A stretch of DNA of 64,000 nt from Flexivirga alba (GTDB lineage Bacteria > Actinomycetota > Actinomycetes > Actinomycetales > Dermatophilaceae), in assembly GCF_042661025.1 (NCBI RefSeq), contig NZ_JBHSWH010000001.1, forward strand, positions 62,001-126,000. Reading direction: 5' to 3'. Each line of letters opens with the position of its first letter. The first letter of the stretch is position 1. The notes under the pieces are model-generated. The model was not told the origin of the DNA. It searched no databases and saw only the letters and a list, made by a program, of their open reading frames with translations. A program made the position numbers and the translations under genes. Below, in pieces: positions 15,088-25,000 of the stretch.

Positions 15088-17118
15088 ATGCCCGAATCTC
15101 GCCAAGGTGCGACGACGGCTGCCGAACCCGAGCAACGACAGATCACCAGGACCTTCTGGCCGCCGAGCGACTGGTCGCTTCGGCGCAAGGTCATCGCCTG
15201 TCTGGCGCTGCCGTTGGTCTTCGCCACCGTTGTGGTGGGCATCCGCATCGCGGGTGCCTGGACTGACGCACAGAACGCGTCGCAGGCACGGACCCGTTAC
15301 CAATCGGTGCAACCGGCGATCGACTATCTGGCCAGCAGCCAGGACCTGTCGGCCCAGTTGGTGACCCCGTCGGCGAGCGACAAGACGGTCGGAGCCGCAC
15401 GTGCACAGTTCCAACAGGCCCGGGAGACTTTGCAGTCGTCCATCAAATCGACGGACCTCAGCTCCCGTCAGCACAACCTGCTCAGCGCCGCGATCAGCAC
15501 CGGTCGAGCACTGGACTCGGCAAACAACGCGACCTCCGGGTCGACGGCTCTCGCGCCGGGCGCCATCAGCTCCGACGTGCTGGGTTTCCTGGACGACCTC
15601 AACGCGTCACACCCGGAGTCGACGCTGAACGCGCTCCACGACCTCGTCACCGCACAGAGCCACCTTGCCGACGAACGGCTCGACCTGGCGCCCGAGACGA
15701 AGTTCTCCGACTCCCTGCGGACGCAGCTGTCGGCGGATGTCGGCGGCGAGCGAGATGCGCTGGAGCGCGTCCAGGCCGCACATGTGCCGAATGTGGACGT
15801 GTCGGGCGTGCAGTCGGACACCGTCAGCAGGCTTGCCTTCAGCACCGACGGCACCATGGACCAGGTCAAGAGCGTCACGCGGCCGGTGAGGGCGTCATAC
15901 AGCTCGGCATACAAGGCCGCCGCGGCTGCGGCGACGGAGCGCGTCTCACGACAGGCGGACGACGCACGTCGCTCCGCGCTGCTGCAGATCGCGCTCATCA
16001 TCGCGTTGCTGGCTCTCACCGCGGCCGCGGTGTACTTCCTGTCGCGCTCGCTGCTGCTGCGGCCGATCACCGCGCTGCGACGCAACACGATCGACGCCTC
16101 CCAGGAGCACCTGCCCGCAGCGATCGAGCGGGTCCAGTCGGGTCAGGGCGTCGGCCGGATCAAGAGCGTGGCCCTCACCAGCCGTGAAGAGATCGGCCAG
16201 CTGTCCCGCGCCGTCGACGACATGCAGAACCGCGCGATCCGGCTCGCGACAGAGCAGGCCACCTTGCGGCGCCAGATGACCGACATGTTCGAGACCTTGT
16301 CGCGACGTAGCACGTCGCTGGTCAACCAGCAGCTGAACCTGCTGGAACAGCTGGAGCGCTCCGAGGACGATCCGACACGCCTGGACAGCCTCTTCCGACT
16401 CGACCACATGGCCGCCCGGATGCGCCGGAACGGCCAGAGCCTGATGGTTCTCGCCGGCAACCACGCGCACGGCGGTCGGGCCGAGTCGCTGCCGATCGCA
16501 CAGGTCGTCGGTGCCGCGATCTCGGAAGTTCAGGACTACCAGCGGGTCAATGTCGGTGGCTTGCCCGACCACACCGTCGACAGCAACGTCGCGAGCGACC
16601 TCGTCCACCTCATCGCCGAGCTCGTCGACAACGCGCTGACCTTCTCGCCGCCGGACTCCCGCGTCGAGATCAGCGGCGCACGCGCCATCGACGGTGGAGT
16701 GCTGCTGGAGATCGAGGATCACGGCCTCGGCATCGAGAAGGACGAGCTGAAGCAGCTCAACGAGGACATCTCCGCCGGTGGCAAGTTCGGCGTCGACACG
16801 ACGCGGCACATGGGGCTCTTCGTGGTGGCGCGACTCAGCGACAGCTACGACATCGACGTCCGCCTGCGGTCTCGGCCCAGGCGTGGCACGGTTGCTGCGG
16901 TACACGTGCCGATGGCGGTCTTGTCGACCGAGCTGACCGTCGCAGCGCCGGCCGCGGAAACGCCGGATGAGATCGACCGTCGCCATGAACTCACACCGGC
17001 CATGGCAGCTCCGGCTGCCGCACCGGCATCCGCACCGGCCACGGACCGTTCGAACGCAACCGAGCCTGAGCAGACCGGCGCGGGGCTCCCCGCCGACGCC
17101 CGGGAGCAACCGGCGTGA
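15088..17118 (+). CDS. cvnA: Conservon sensor histidine kinase-like protein (CvnA type)
   Basis: A 676-residue membrane kinase. TM1 is at about residues 36-56 and TM2 at about 297-318 (LLQIALIIALLALTAAAVYFL), enclosing an all-helical extracellular sensor of the nitrate/nitrite-sensing type. A HAMP-like linker, the segment FRLDHMAARMRRN around residue 438 and a GHKL ATPase domain (AELVDNALTFSPP near 514, IEDHGLGI near 543) follow. The LDH-type phosphoacceptor is typical of conservon kinases. An Ala/Pro-rich tail ends abruptly and a 228-residue ORF continues four bases before the stop. It heads an operon with roadblock, DUF742 and GTPase genes. GGAAGAG precedes the ATG. Confidence 0.9.
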   Translation: MPESRQGATTAAEPEQRQITRTFWPPSDWSLRRKVIACLALPLVFATVVVGIRIAGAWTDAQNASQARTRYQSVQPAIDYLASSQDLSAQLVTPSASDKTVGAARAQFQQARETLQSSIKSTDLSSRQHNLLSAAISTGRALDSANNATSGSTALAPGAISSDVLGFLDDLNASHPESTLNALHDLVTAQSHLADERLDLAPETKFSDSLRTQLSADVGGERDALERVQAAHVPNVDVSGVQSDTVSRLAFSTDGTMDQVKSVTRPVRASYSSAYKAAAAAATERVSRQADDARRSALLQIALIIALLALTAAAVYFLSRSLLLRPITALRRNTIDASQEHLPAAIERVQSGQGVGRIKSVALTSREEIGQLSRAVDDMQNRAIRLATEQATLRRQMTDMFETLSRRSTSLVNQQLNLLEQLERSEDDPTRLDSLFRLDHMAARMRRNGQSLMVLAGNHAHGGRAESLPIAQVVGAAISEVQDYQRVNVGGLPDHTVDSNVASDLVHLIAELVDNALTFSPPDSRVEISGARAIDGGVLLEIEDHGLGIEKDELKQLNEDISAGGKFGVDTTRHMGLFVVARLSDSYDIDVRLRSRPRRGTVAAVHVPMAVLSTELTVAAPAAETPDEIDRRHELTPAMAAPAAAPASAPATDRSNATEPEQTGAGLPADAREQPA

Positions 17119-17801
17119 CCGCACTGACCGGCGCTGACTCGTTGGGCGCCGCTGCGGCGGCAAGGACCGTCAGTGCATCGGACCGCACCGACAAATGGGT
17201 CTCCCCGATCGGGGCCGCACCGACAGCCGATCCAGAGCGCGCGAGCGTGACGTCAGCGTTCTTCTCGGCCCGACAGTCCGTCAGAGCTGATGGCGACGGC
17301 CGCGACGACGGCCACCACGACGGGCAGACCGCAAGCCTGCCGATGCGCCGGCCGGAGTCCGCACCAACCCCGCCTAGCGCACCGACCCCTCCGGACGAGC
17401 AGTCGGCGCCGGTCACGCAGCCCGTGGAGCGCCATACGCCACTCCGCCTGGAGGACACCCCGATCTTCCGGCAGATCAGCTCGCGTTGGCTGGACGCGGA
17501 CGGCGAGCAGGTCGCCTCCTGGTCCAGTCAGCGCACCGACAAGGCCTGGGAGGCCGCACAATTGGCGACCGAGCAAGGCTCCAACGGCGATGGATCGCTC
17601 CCACAGCGACGACCCGGTCGGTTCATCGTGCCGGGCGCCGTCGAACGTGCCGAGGCACCTCCGGTGCGCGACCCGGAGGCGCTGCGCGCCAAGCTCAGCC
17701 GCTACAAGGCCGGGGTCGAACGCGGCCGGCAGTCGACAGCAGCCAACCAGTCTGACGACCACACTCACAATGACACCGACAACGGATCGAGGCCCTGGTG
17801 A
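17115..17801 (+). CDS. Separate ORF resembling the C-terminal tail of conservon kinases
   Basis: A 228-residue disordered, Pro/Ala/Ser-rich protein ending in a more ordered segment TPIFRQISSRWLDADGEQVASW, then SSQRTDKAWEAAQL and EALRAKLSRYKAGVERGRQ. Similar F..I.S.W...W.S..D..W.AA patterns occur in the C-terminal tails of long CvnA-type kinases. The GTG start overlaps the cvnA stop by four bases, and its stop overlaps the cvnB start by four bases, so it is tightly coupled. Either the tail is a genuine separate subunit here, or one base is missing between 17070 and 17115, where both frames are open, and cvnA is really one protein of about 900 residues. Confidence 0.65.
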   Translation: MTALTGADSLGAAAAARTVSASDRTDKWVSPIGAAPTADPERASVTSAFFSARQSVRADGDGRDDGHHDGQTASLPMRRPESAPTPPSAPTPPDEQSAPVTQPVERHTPLRLEDTPIFRQISSRWLDADGEQVASWSSQRTDKAWEAAQLATEQGSNGDGSLPQRRPGRFIVPGAVERAEAPPVRDPEALRAKLSRYKAGVERGRQSTAANQSDDHTHNDTDNGSRPW

Positions 17802-18205
17802 CCGACCACTCCATGACTGCTGGCGATGGCGGTCAATTCGACTGGCTCGTATCGCGATTCGTGCAAGACACGCCTGGTGTGTCGCACGCGGTACTCGTCT
17901 CCGTCGATGGCCTGGTGATCGCCCGGAACAACGAGCTGCCGGTCGACCGTGCCGAGCAGATGGCGGCGGTCTCCTCCGGGCTGGCGAGCCTGGCCGCAGG
18001 TGCTGCCGGGCTATTCGACGGCGGCGCCGTGCTGCAGTCGATCGTCGAGATGCAGCACGGTTACGTGCTGCTGATGAGCGTGGGCGACGGCTCTCACCTC
18101 GCCGTACTCACCGCGGCCTCGGCCGATATCGGCCAGATCGGCTACGAGATGGCGATCATGGTCGAGCGCGTGGGCCGTGTCGTGGATGCGGTTCCGAGAA
18201 CGTGA
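17798..18205 (+). CDS. cvnB: Roadblock/LC7-domain protein (CvnB type)
   Basis: A 135-residue roadblock/LC7 protein (FDWLVSRFVQDTPGVSHAVLVSVDGLVIARN... DRAEQMAAVSSGLASLAAGAAGLF... HLAVLTAASADIGQIGYEMAIMVERVG). In conservons this small alpha/beta protein is thought to act as a GTPase-interacting or GAP-like partner of the Ras-like CvnD. The GTG start overlaps the preceding ORF by four bases; the stop is nine bases before cvnC. Confidence 0.93.
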   Translation: MTDHSMTAGDGGQFDWLVSRFVQDTPGVSHAVLVSVDGLVIARNNELPVDRAEQMAAVSSGLASLAAGAAGLFDGGAVLQSIVEMQHGYVLLMSVGDGSHLAVLTAASADIGQIGYEMAIMVERVGRVVDAVPRT

Positions 18206-18214
18206 TGACCGGCG

Positions 18215-18616
18215 ATGACTGACATCGATCCGGACGCCGGGGACGGGTTCGCCGAGCAGTATGACGAGCCGGTCGCCAGTGTCGTGCGGCCCTACACGAT
18301 GACGGCCGGACGCACCACCAGCCAGATCGATGTGCCGATGGAAGCGACCGTCGAACTCACCGGCGCCGGGCACGACCGCCGGTGGCCACCGCACGACCCC
18401 AGCAGTCGCATCGCCGACCTGTGCGCCGCCGAACGAGTGTCGGTCGCCGAAATCGCTGCGCGGACCGGTCTCGCCCTCGGCGTCACCCGCGTCCTCGTGG
18501 GTGACCTGGTCACTCACGGCTACGTGCAGTTACAGAAAACCCTCACCGACAGCACCTCCAGTGTCGAGCGCATCAGCTTGATCGAAAGGACCTTGCGTGG
18601 ACTTCGCGACCTCTGA
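18215..18616 (+). CDS. cvnC: DUF742 protein (CvnC type)
   Basis: A 133-residue DUF742 protein. VRPYTMTAGRT near the N-terminus is a family signature, and the C-terminal half is a winged-helix-like segment (VSVAEIAARTGLALGVTRVLVGDLVTHGYVQLQ). Its biochemical role is not established; in conservons it associates with the kinase and GTPase. The 3' end overlaps the GTPase gene by 20 bases. Confidence 0.93.
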   Translation: MTDIDPDAGDGFAEQYDEPVASVVRPYTMTAGRTTSQIDVPMEATVELTGAGHDRRWPPHDPSSRIADLCAAERVSVAEIAARTGLALGVTRVLVGDLVTHGYVQLQKTLTDSTSSVERISLIERTLRGLRDL

Positions 18617-19187
18617 CCCGAGCCGTCGTACGACGTCGACCAAGATCGTCGTCGCCGGCGGCTTCGGCGTCGGCAAGACGACTCTTGTCGGCGCTGTCTC
18701 CGAGATCGTTCCCCTCAAGACGGAGGCGACGGTTACCCAGTTGTCGGAGGGCACCGACAACCTGTCGTCGACGCCCAACAAGAACACCACCACTGTCGCA
18801 ATGGACTTCGGGCGGATCACGCTCGCCGACGATCTGGTGCTCTACCTCTTCGGAACGCCCGGCCAGCGCCGCTTCTGGTTCATGTGGGACGACCTGGTCC
18901 GGGGTGCGATCGGCGCGATCGTGCTGGTCGACACCGCACGACTCGGCGATGCGTTCTCGGCGATCGACTACTTCGAGGCCAAGGGGCTGCCGTTCATCGT
19001 TGCGGTCAACCAGTTCGACGGCACGCGCGTGCACTCCGAGCAGGAGATCTCCGACGCGCTGGCCATCTCGCCGACCATTCCGTTGATCCGCGTCGACGCC
19101 CGTGATCGCGAGTCGGCCAAGGCTGCGCTCGTCCGCGTGACGGAGTTCGCGCTCCAGCACCATCAGGTCGCGGGCCAACTGAGCTGA
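18597..19187 (+). CDS. cvnD: Ras-like GTPase of the conservon (CvnD type)
   Basis: A 196-residue small GTPase. The P-loop is GGFGVGKTT (residues 21-29), switch II is DLVLYLFGTPGQRRFWFMW, and the G4 motif appears as VAVNQFDG in place of the usual NKxD. It should switch the conservon complex at the membrane through GDP/GTP exchange. The GTG start lies inside cvnC, in a different frame, implying coupled translation. It ends ten bases from the convergent PaiB-like gene. Confidence 0.94.
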   Translation: MDFATSDPSRRTTSTKIVVAGGFGVGKTTLVGAVSEIVPLKTEATVTQLSEGTDNLSSTPNKNTTTVAMDFGRITLADDLVLYLFGTPGQRRFWFMWDDLVRGAIGAIVLVDTARLGDAFSAIDYFEAKGLPFIVAVNQFDGTRVHSEQEISDALAISPTIPLIRVDARDRESAKAALVRVTEFALQHHQVAGQLS

Positions 19188-19196
19188 CCGCCTGGG

Positions 19197-19832
19197 TCAG
19201 CGACGGTCGTCGACGGCACGCATCTCATCGACCAGCGGTGACAGGCCCGAGTCGGCCTCGATCCCGTCGGCGGCACCGCCGCGGTCAGCGCTGCTCCGAT
19301 GCGCGCTGACCTTGAACTTCCCGATGATGCGCGAGATCCGCAACTCGATCCCGACGATCTTGTCGAGTTGCTCGCTGACATAGTCGGCCGGTGCCTGGCC
19401 CATGTGCCAAGCATCCTCGCGCCCGTGCTCCATCGCGCCCGTCAGCTTGGCAACCGCTCCCCGGGTCCACCGCAGGTCATCGTGTATGACGAGCTCGCCA
19501 TACACGTGTGCCACGAGGTAGTTCCACGTCGGCACGACCTGGTGGTGCTCCTGCTTGGACGGATACCAGGTCGGCGACACGTAGTGATCGGCACCGTTGA
19601 AGACGACCAGGCTCTCGCCCTCGTGATTGCCTTCGCGCCATACGTCATTGGCGCGGGCGACGTGACCGACCAGCCGGTCTCCGTCGGCACCGCTCTCGAG
19701 CAGGAACGGAATGTGGTTGGCGCTCAACGTTTTTCCGTCAGTCGTGACGAGAGTCGCCAACGGAACGGCGGCGATCAGTTGGGCGACATCCGCAGCGGAC
19801 GGCGCTTCGTCATGGGACGGCAGATAGACCAT
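19197..19832 (-). CDS. PaiB-like FMN-binding negative transcriptional regulator family protein
   Basis: A 211-residue protein of the PaiB/FMN-binding split-barrel family: MVYLPSHDEAPSAADVAQLIAAVPLATLVT, SANHIPFLLE, LVGHVARAND, and the signature FNGADHYVSPTWYPSKQEHHQVVPTWNYLVAHVYGEL. It was first described as a repressor of sporulation and protease genes in Bacillus, but most members are probably flavin-binding enzymes or chaperones. It stands alone, convergent with cvnD. Function here is not clear. Confidence 0.87.
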   Translation of the reverse strand: MVYLPSHDEAPSAADVAQLIAAVPLATLVTTDGKTLSANHIPFLLESGADGDRLVGHVARANDVWREGNHEGESLVVFNGADHYVSPTWYPSKQEHHQVVPTWNYLVAHVYGELVIHDDLRWTRGAVAKLTGAMEHGREDAWHMGQAPADYVSEQLDKIVGIELRISRIIGKFKVSAHRSSADRGGAADGIEADSGLSPLVDEMRAVDDRR

Positions 19833-19868
19833 GCACCCATCGTCCCAGCCCGAATCGTTTCGCGTCGC

Positions 19869-20405
19869 TCAATCAGCGTTCGCACGGGCCGCGTCGAGGT
19901 CGGCGCGGGTGAAGACCGACCGCACCTCGATGCCGGCATCCGCGAGACCCGTGGCGTCCGGTGGCCGTCGGTCGATCGCGCACAGCACCAGCTCAACCCG
20001 GGCACCGAGCTCGCGCAACGCCTGCGCGGCCGCGATGACGGCTCCACCGGTGGTGATCACGTCCTCGACCAGCACGACGTGCTTGCCCTCGACCGGGCCG
20101 CCCTCCGCAAGCTTGCGGGTGCCGTATTCCTTCGCCTTCTTGCGGACGAAAACCGTTGGTGCGTCTGCAAGTTGACCCAGCACGGCCGCGATGGGTACGC
20201 CACCCAACTCCAGACCGCCCAGCACATCGGCATCGGACGGAAGCAGCGGCTGCATCTCCTCGGCAACGCGACGGATCAGCTGTGGATCACCCTCGAAGAG
20301 GTATTTGTCGAAGTATTCGTCAGCCACCTGGCCGGACCGCAGGATGAATTCGCCGTGCAGCCGACAGCGGGCGTCGATCGCGGCAGCGAGGTCAGGATTC
20401 GTCAT
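19869..20405 (-). CDS. pyrE: Orotate phosphoribosyltransferase
   Basis: A 178-residue type I phosphoribosyltransferase. The PRPP-binding motif is VVLVEDVITTGGAV, and LHGEFILRSGQVADEYFDKYLFEGDPQLIRRVAE is the orotate-side N-terminus typical of actinobacterial PyrE. The flexible catalytic loop appears as FVRKKAKEYGTRKLAEGG. It makes orotidine 5'-phosphate in pyrimidine synthesis. The other pyrimidine genes are not adjacent. It follows mazG after 18 bases in the same direction. Confidence 0.95.
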   Translation of the reverse strand: MTNPDLAAAIDARCRLHGEFILRSGQVADEYFDKYLFEGDPQLIRRVAEEMQPLLPSDADVLGGLELGGVPIAAVLGQLADAPTVFVRKKAKEYGTRKLAEGGPVEGKHVVLVEDVITTGGAVIAAAQALRELGARVELVLCAIDRRPPDATGLADAGIEVRSVFTRADLDAARANAD

Positions 20406-20423
20406 ACGCGCAGCCTGCCATCC

Positions 20424-21389
20424 TCAGTCGGTCGCCGGACGGGCGATCTGTCGCAACACCGCGCGCAGTGCCGCGTCGGCTGACGTCCCGGCCGCGCGAG
20501 CTTCGGCCACGAGTGCCAGCAGGCGGGTGCCGAGGTCAGCCTTGTCGTCATACGTCAGCTGTATGTCGCGCCGGGCTGCCCGGGTGAGGACCTTCTCGGC
20601 GATCAGCAGCGGGGACAAGGAGACGGGTATGCCGGCCAGCAGGTCGTCCTCGTCGCGGTCGGCCTTCTCGGTCGCCTTGATCTGCTCCCACGACCGCTCG
20701 ACCTCGTCCGGGGTGCTCGCGTCGCCATCGCCGAACACGTGCGGATGACGGCGAATCAGCTTCTCCACCAACGCTCCTGCGACATCGTCGATGTCGAAAC
20801 CGGGGTCCTCGTCGGCGGCGATTCGTGCGTGGAAGAGCACCTGCAACAAGACGTCGCCGAGCTCCTCGGCGACGTGCTCGGTGTCACCGGTCTCGATCGC
20901 CTCGACCGTTTCGTGCGCTTCTTCGAGCAGGTATTTCGCGAGCGACTCGTGCGTCTGCTCGGCGTCCCACGGGCAACCACCGGGCGAGCGCAATGCGTCC
21001 ATCACTGCGACAGCGTCCAGGAGCCGGGCGCCCGGCAGGTCCCACGAACCGACGAGCACCTCGATCTGCGGTGGTTCGTCGAGCCGGGTGAGTTCCTCCG
21101 CCAGCGCATCGGTCAGCCCGGGGTCGGCGTCCGGCGAGCCCACCCACAGGACCGACCCGGACCGGGTCGCATCAACGAGAGCGCGGGCCGCCTCGGCAGG
21201 CGAGTCGTAGGGCAACGCAGTGACGGTGATGCCCGAGACCTCGATGGCGGCCGGCAACGGGTCTTCGAGGTCGGAGGCGAGCACTCGCTCGGCGGCTTCC
21301 AGGGCCGTCCAAGCGTCCCGTGACATCAGCCCGGCGGGCAACCGCGGGCTCGTGACCAGAACGGTCAGCAGCGAAGTGGCGTCACTCAC
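20424..21389 (-). CDS. mazG: MazG nucleotide pyrophosphohydrolase with N-terminal methylase-like domain
   Basis: A 321-residue protein. Residues 1-115 form a degenerate SAM/tetrapyrrole-methylase-like region. The MazG domain follows: LRSPGGCPWDAEQTHESLAKYLLEEAHETVEAIE, with the metal-binding EExxE pattern, then HVAEELGDVLLQVLFHA and the C-terminal MazG repeat. It hydrolyses nucleoside triphosphates, including damaged ones, to monophosphates. The GTG start at 21389 overlaps the stop of the upstream lipoprotein gene by four bases. The order mfd-lipoprotein-mazG-eno is close to that in mycobacteria. Confidence 0.92.
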   Translation of the reverse strand: MSDATSLLTVLVTSPRLPAGLMSRDAWTALEAAERVLASDLEDPLPAAIEVSGITVTALPYDSPAEAARALVDATRSGSVLWVGSPDADPGLTDALAEELTRLDEPPQIEVLVGSWDLPGARLLDAVAVMDALRSPGGCPWDAEQTHESLAKYLLEEAHETVEAIETGDTEHVAEELGDVLLQVLFHARIAADEDPGFDIDDVAGALVEKLIRRHPHVFGDGDASTPDEVERSWEQIKATEKADRDEDDLLAGIPVSLSPLLIAEKVLTRAARRDIQLTYDDKADLGTRLLALVAEARAAGTSADAALRAVLRQIARPATD

Positions 21390-21943
21390 CCTTGGCCCTG
21401 AGGCGGCACCGGGGCCGGCACGGCCGAGGTCTTCGGGGTGGCCTTGATCCACGGGTGGGCGTCCGCGACCATGCCCTTGCCCTTCTCCCACGACCCGTAA
21501 CGCGGGTTGACGGTGACGTTGCTCTTCTTGGTGAGCGCCTGCAGGCTGTTGTTGTCGAGGTCGCCGTTGTTGGCCAGGGTGCTGATCAACGCGTCGACGC
21601 GCAGCGCCTCCAGCGCGGTCGCCGAGAGCTTGACGTTCGGCTTCTGCGCCTGGATCGTGCTGTCACTGATCGGCGACTGGCCCTTCTTGGCGGCGTACTG
21701 CTCGATCTGCGGACCGACGGCCAACCGGCCGGCGACGACCGCCGGGTCGATCGGTGCCCCGACGAAGCTCGAGATGTCCTTAGCGGCCGTCTGCAGCTGG
21801 GAGTTGCTGACCGACTGACCGTCATAGGTCAACGCGGTGGTGCCGTCGTGCATCACCCCACTGCTCCCGCATCCTGCGAGCGCGAGGGTGCACAGCGATG
21901 CTGCGGCGCCCAGGGCGAATCGACCGCGACGGAAGCTCGGCAT
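21386..21943 (-). CDS. SurA-N-like secreted lipoprotein
   Basis: A 185-residue lipoprotein. The signal peptide ends in a lipobox LALAGC (Cys24-25 region). The mature part (ALTYDGQSVSNSQLQTAAKDISSFVGAP..., then helices rich in Ala/Leu) resembles the N-terminal chaperone domain of SurA/PrsA-type proteins without a parvulin domain. The ATG at 21943 starts the signal peptide; upstream Mets are rejected. It is translationally coupled to mazG and lies 106 bases after mfd. A role in folding exported proteins is inferred from family only. Confidence 0.8.
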   Translation of the reverse strand: MPSFRRGRFALGAAASLCTLALAGCGSSGVMHDGTTALTYDGQSVSNSQLQTAAKDISSFVGAPIDPAVVAGRLAVGPQIEQYAAKKGQSPISDSTIQAQKPNVKLSATALEALRVDALISTLANNGDLDNNSLQALTKKSNVTVNPRYGSWEKGKGMVADAHPWIKATPKTSAVPAPVPPQGQG

Positions 21944-22049
21944 CTCGGTGTGGCCTTTCTCGTGCTTTGCAGAAATAGGCGTGGAGCGACGCCACGCCTC
22001 ATGCATCATGCCAGCACGCCCTGTGCCGAGCGATGCCTGGTCACGCATG

Positions 22050-25000
22050 TCACGACGCCGCTCCCGCAGCCGCACCGATGTCGTCCAGCAGCACCGCCTT
22101 GATCAACTGTGCCGCCCAGCGCAGGACTTCGGTGTTGCGCAACGGCTGACCGCCCACCGGTGCGGTCTTCGGCTGCGGCACCAGGATCTGGTGTATGCCG
22201 GGCTTGACCATCGTCCCCTTGTAGATGCGCTCCAGCCGCAGCTGTTGACTCTCGCGCAGGTCGACCGGTCCGAAACGGACATTCCGGCCCTGCACGGCGA
22301 TGTCACCGATGCCGGCCTGCCGCGCGATGATCCGCAACCGGGCCACCTCGAAGAGGTGCTGCACCGGCTCGGGGGTGCGCCATACCGATCGCGCAGTTCG
22401 GCCTCGATCTCGCCGAGCCCGGCCTCGTCCTCGACAGTCGCCAGCTTCTTGTAGGCCTCCAGCCGCAGCCGCTCCCCCGGCACGTAGTCGTGCGGCAGGT
22501 GGGCGTCGACCGGCAGCTCGATCTTGACCTCGGTCGGCGCGTTCGAGGTGCCGTCCCCGCGGAAGTCGGCGACGGCCTCGCCGACCATCCGGACGTAGAG
22601 GTCGAAGCCGACGCCGGCGATATGGCCGGACTGCTCGCCGCCGAGCAGGTTGCCGGCACCGCGGATCTCCAGGTCCTTCATCGCCACCTGCATGCCGGCG
22701 CCGAGGTCGGTGTGACTGGCGATCGTCTGCAACCGGTCGTGTGCGGTGTCGGTCAGCGGCTTCTCCGGCGGGAAGAGGAAGTAGGAGTAGGCACGCTCCC
22801 GGCCACGCCCGACCCGCCCGCGCAACTGGTGCAACTGGGAGAGCCCGAGCCGGTCGGCTCGATCGACAATGAGGGTGTTGGCGTTGGAGATGTCCAGCCC
22901 GGTCTCGATGATCGTGGTGCAGACCAACACGTCGAACTCGCGATCCCAGAACGCCGTCACGACGTCCTCGAGTCGGTGCTCGCCCATCTTCCCGTGCGCG
23001 GTCGCGATGCGGGCGTCGGGCACCAGCTCGCGCAGACGAGACGCCGCCTTCTCGATCGTGCTGACGTTGTTGTGGACGAAGAAGACCTGTCCCTCACGCA
23101 TCAGCTCACGGCGTATGGCGGCCCCGATCTGCTTCTCCTCATAGCCGCCGACGAAGGTCAGCACGGGGTGGCGCTCCTCGGGCGGCGTTGCGAGAGTGGA
23201 CATCTCACGGATGCCGGTGACCGCCATCTCCAGGGTGCGCGGGATCGGGGTCGCGGACATCGCGAGCACGTCGACCGCGGTGCGCATCTGCTTCAGCTGC
23301 TCCTTGTGCTCCACACCGAAGCGCTGCTCCTCGTCGATGACCGCCAGGCCGAGGTCCTTGAACTTGACCTCACTCGAGAGGAGTCGGTGCGTGCCGATGA
23401 CGAGATCGACCGCGCCAGAACGCAATCCATCCACTACTTCGCGCGCTTCCCGGTCGGTCTGAAAACGGGACAGCGCTTTCACGACCACCGGGAAGCCGGC
23501 GTAGCGCTCGGTGAAGGTCTGGTAGTGCTGCTTGACCAGGATCGTGGTCGGCACCAGCACCGCGACCTGCTTGCCGTCCTGGATCGCCTTGAAGGCGGCA
23601 CGGATGGCGATCTCGGTCTTGCCGTAACCGACGTCACCGCAGATCAACCGGTCCATCGGCACGGACTTCTCCATGTCGGCCTTGACCTCATCGATGCTGC
23701 TGGCCTGGTCGGGTGTCTCGACATAGGCGAAGGCGTCCTCGAGCTCGCGTTGCCACGGGGTGTCGGGAGCGAACGCGTGACCCTCGGTCGCCATCCGTGC
23801 CGAGTAGAGCTGGATCAACTCGGCCGCGATCTGTCGCACATGCCGGCGGGCGCGCGATTTCGTTGTCTGCCAATCGGATCCACCCATCCGGTTGAGCGAG
23901 GGCTGCTCGCCTCCGACATACCGCGTGACCTGGTCGAGCTGATCGGTCGGCACGTAGAGCTGATCGGCGGGCTGATTCTTCTTGGCCGGTGCGTAGTCGA
24001 TCACCAGGTATTCGCGGGTCGCGCCGCCGACGGTGCGCTGCATCATCTTGGCGAACCGGCCGACGCCGTGCTGCTCGTGCACGACGAAATCGCCCGGGTG
24101 CAGTTGTAGCGGGTCGACGACGTTGCGACGACGGGACGGCATCTTGCGCATGTCCTTGGTGCTGCCGCCGCGCGTCGAGGAGCCGGTCAGGTCGCTCTCC
24201 GTGAGGAGAACGAAATCGCTTGTCTCCAAAGTGAATCCGTGACCGAGCGCACCCGTCGTGAGCTCGACGGATCCGGGCGCCAGGTCTTCGATGCGATGCG
24301 ACGGGACGTCGTGGTCGCGCAGCACCTCGCCGATCCGGTGGCCGAGACCGGGGCCTTCGGTCACGATCAGGACGCGGTTGCCGTCTCGTGCCCAGTCGCG
24401 GATGTCGCCGATCGCCTGCTCGGTGTCGCCACGGTAGAGCGGCACCTCGGCGGTGCCGATCGTGACCTGTTCACCCGCGAGCGCGTCATCCTCCTGGAAG
24501 TCCGCGAGCTCGGCGTCAGAGGCGAATGACGAAAATGCCCACCAGGCAAGCTCTTTGGACAGCGCGTGGTCGCGCAGCTCCGGGAGTGACCAATAGGACG
24601 CTGTGCCGAGCACCGACTCGAGGTCGACCGGCACCGCATTGCCTGCCGCGGCATTCGCCCAGCTCGCGTCGAGGAACTCCGCGCTCGTCGCAACCAGATC
24701 GTGGGCGCGGGTCCGCACCCGCTCCGGGTCACTCAGCAGCACGTGCGTGCCGCGCGGCAGCACGTCCAACAGGGTCTCCATGCCGCCGGCCGTGCCACCC
24801 GCAAGCAGGATCGGCGCCAGGGATTCCATACCCTCGACCGCGATGCCCTCGGCGACCTTGAGCAGCATGTCCTGCACTCCGGGCAGTTGGGTGGCAAGGG
24901 TCGCCGCACGTGCTCGGACGTCCTCGGTGAGCAGCAACTCGCGGCAGGGCGGCGCCCACAGGCCGTGCTCGGCGAGCTCCAGGCTGCGCTGGTCGGCCAC

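Noticed and set aside
22369..22373. Programmed ribosomal frameshifting in mfd or narH
   Set aside because: No slippery heptamer with downstream structure is evident, and the same kind of single-base loss occurs in several unrelated genes, which fits base-call error better.
22490..24109. A 539-codon plus-strand open frame over mfd
   Set aside because: Antisense shadow of mfd; no recognisable domain or ribosome binding site.
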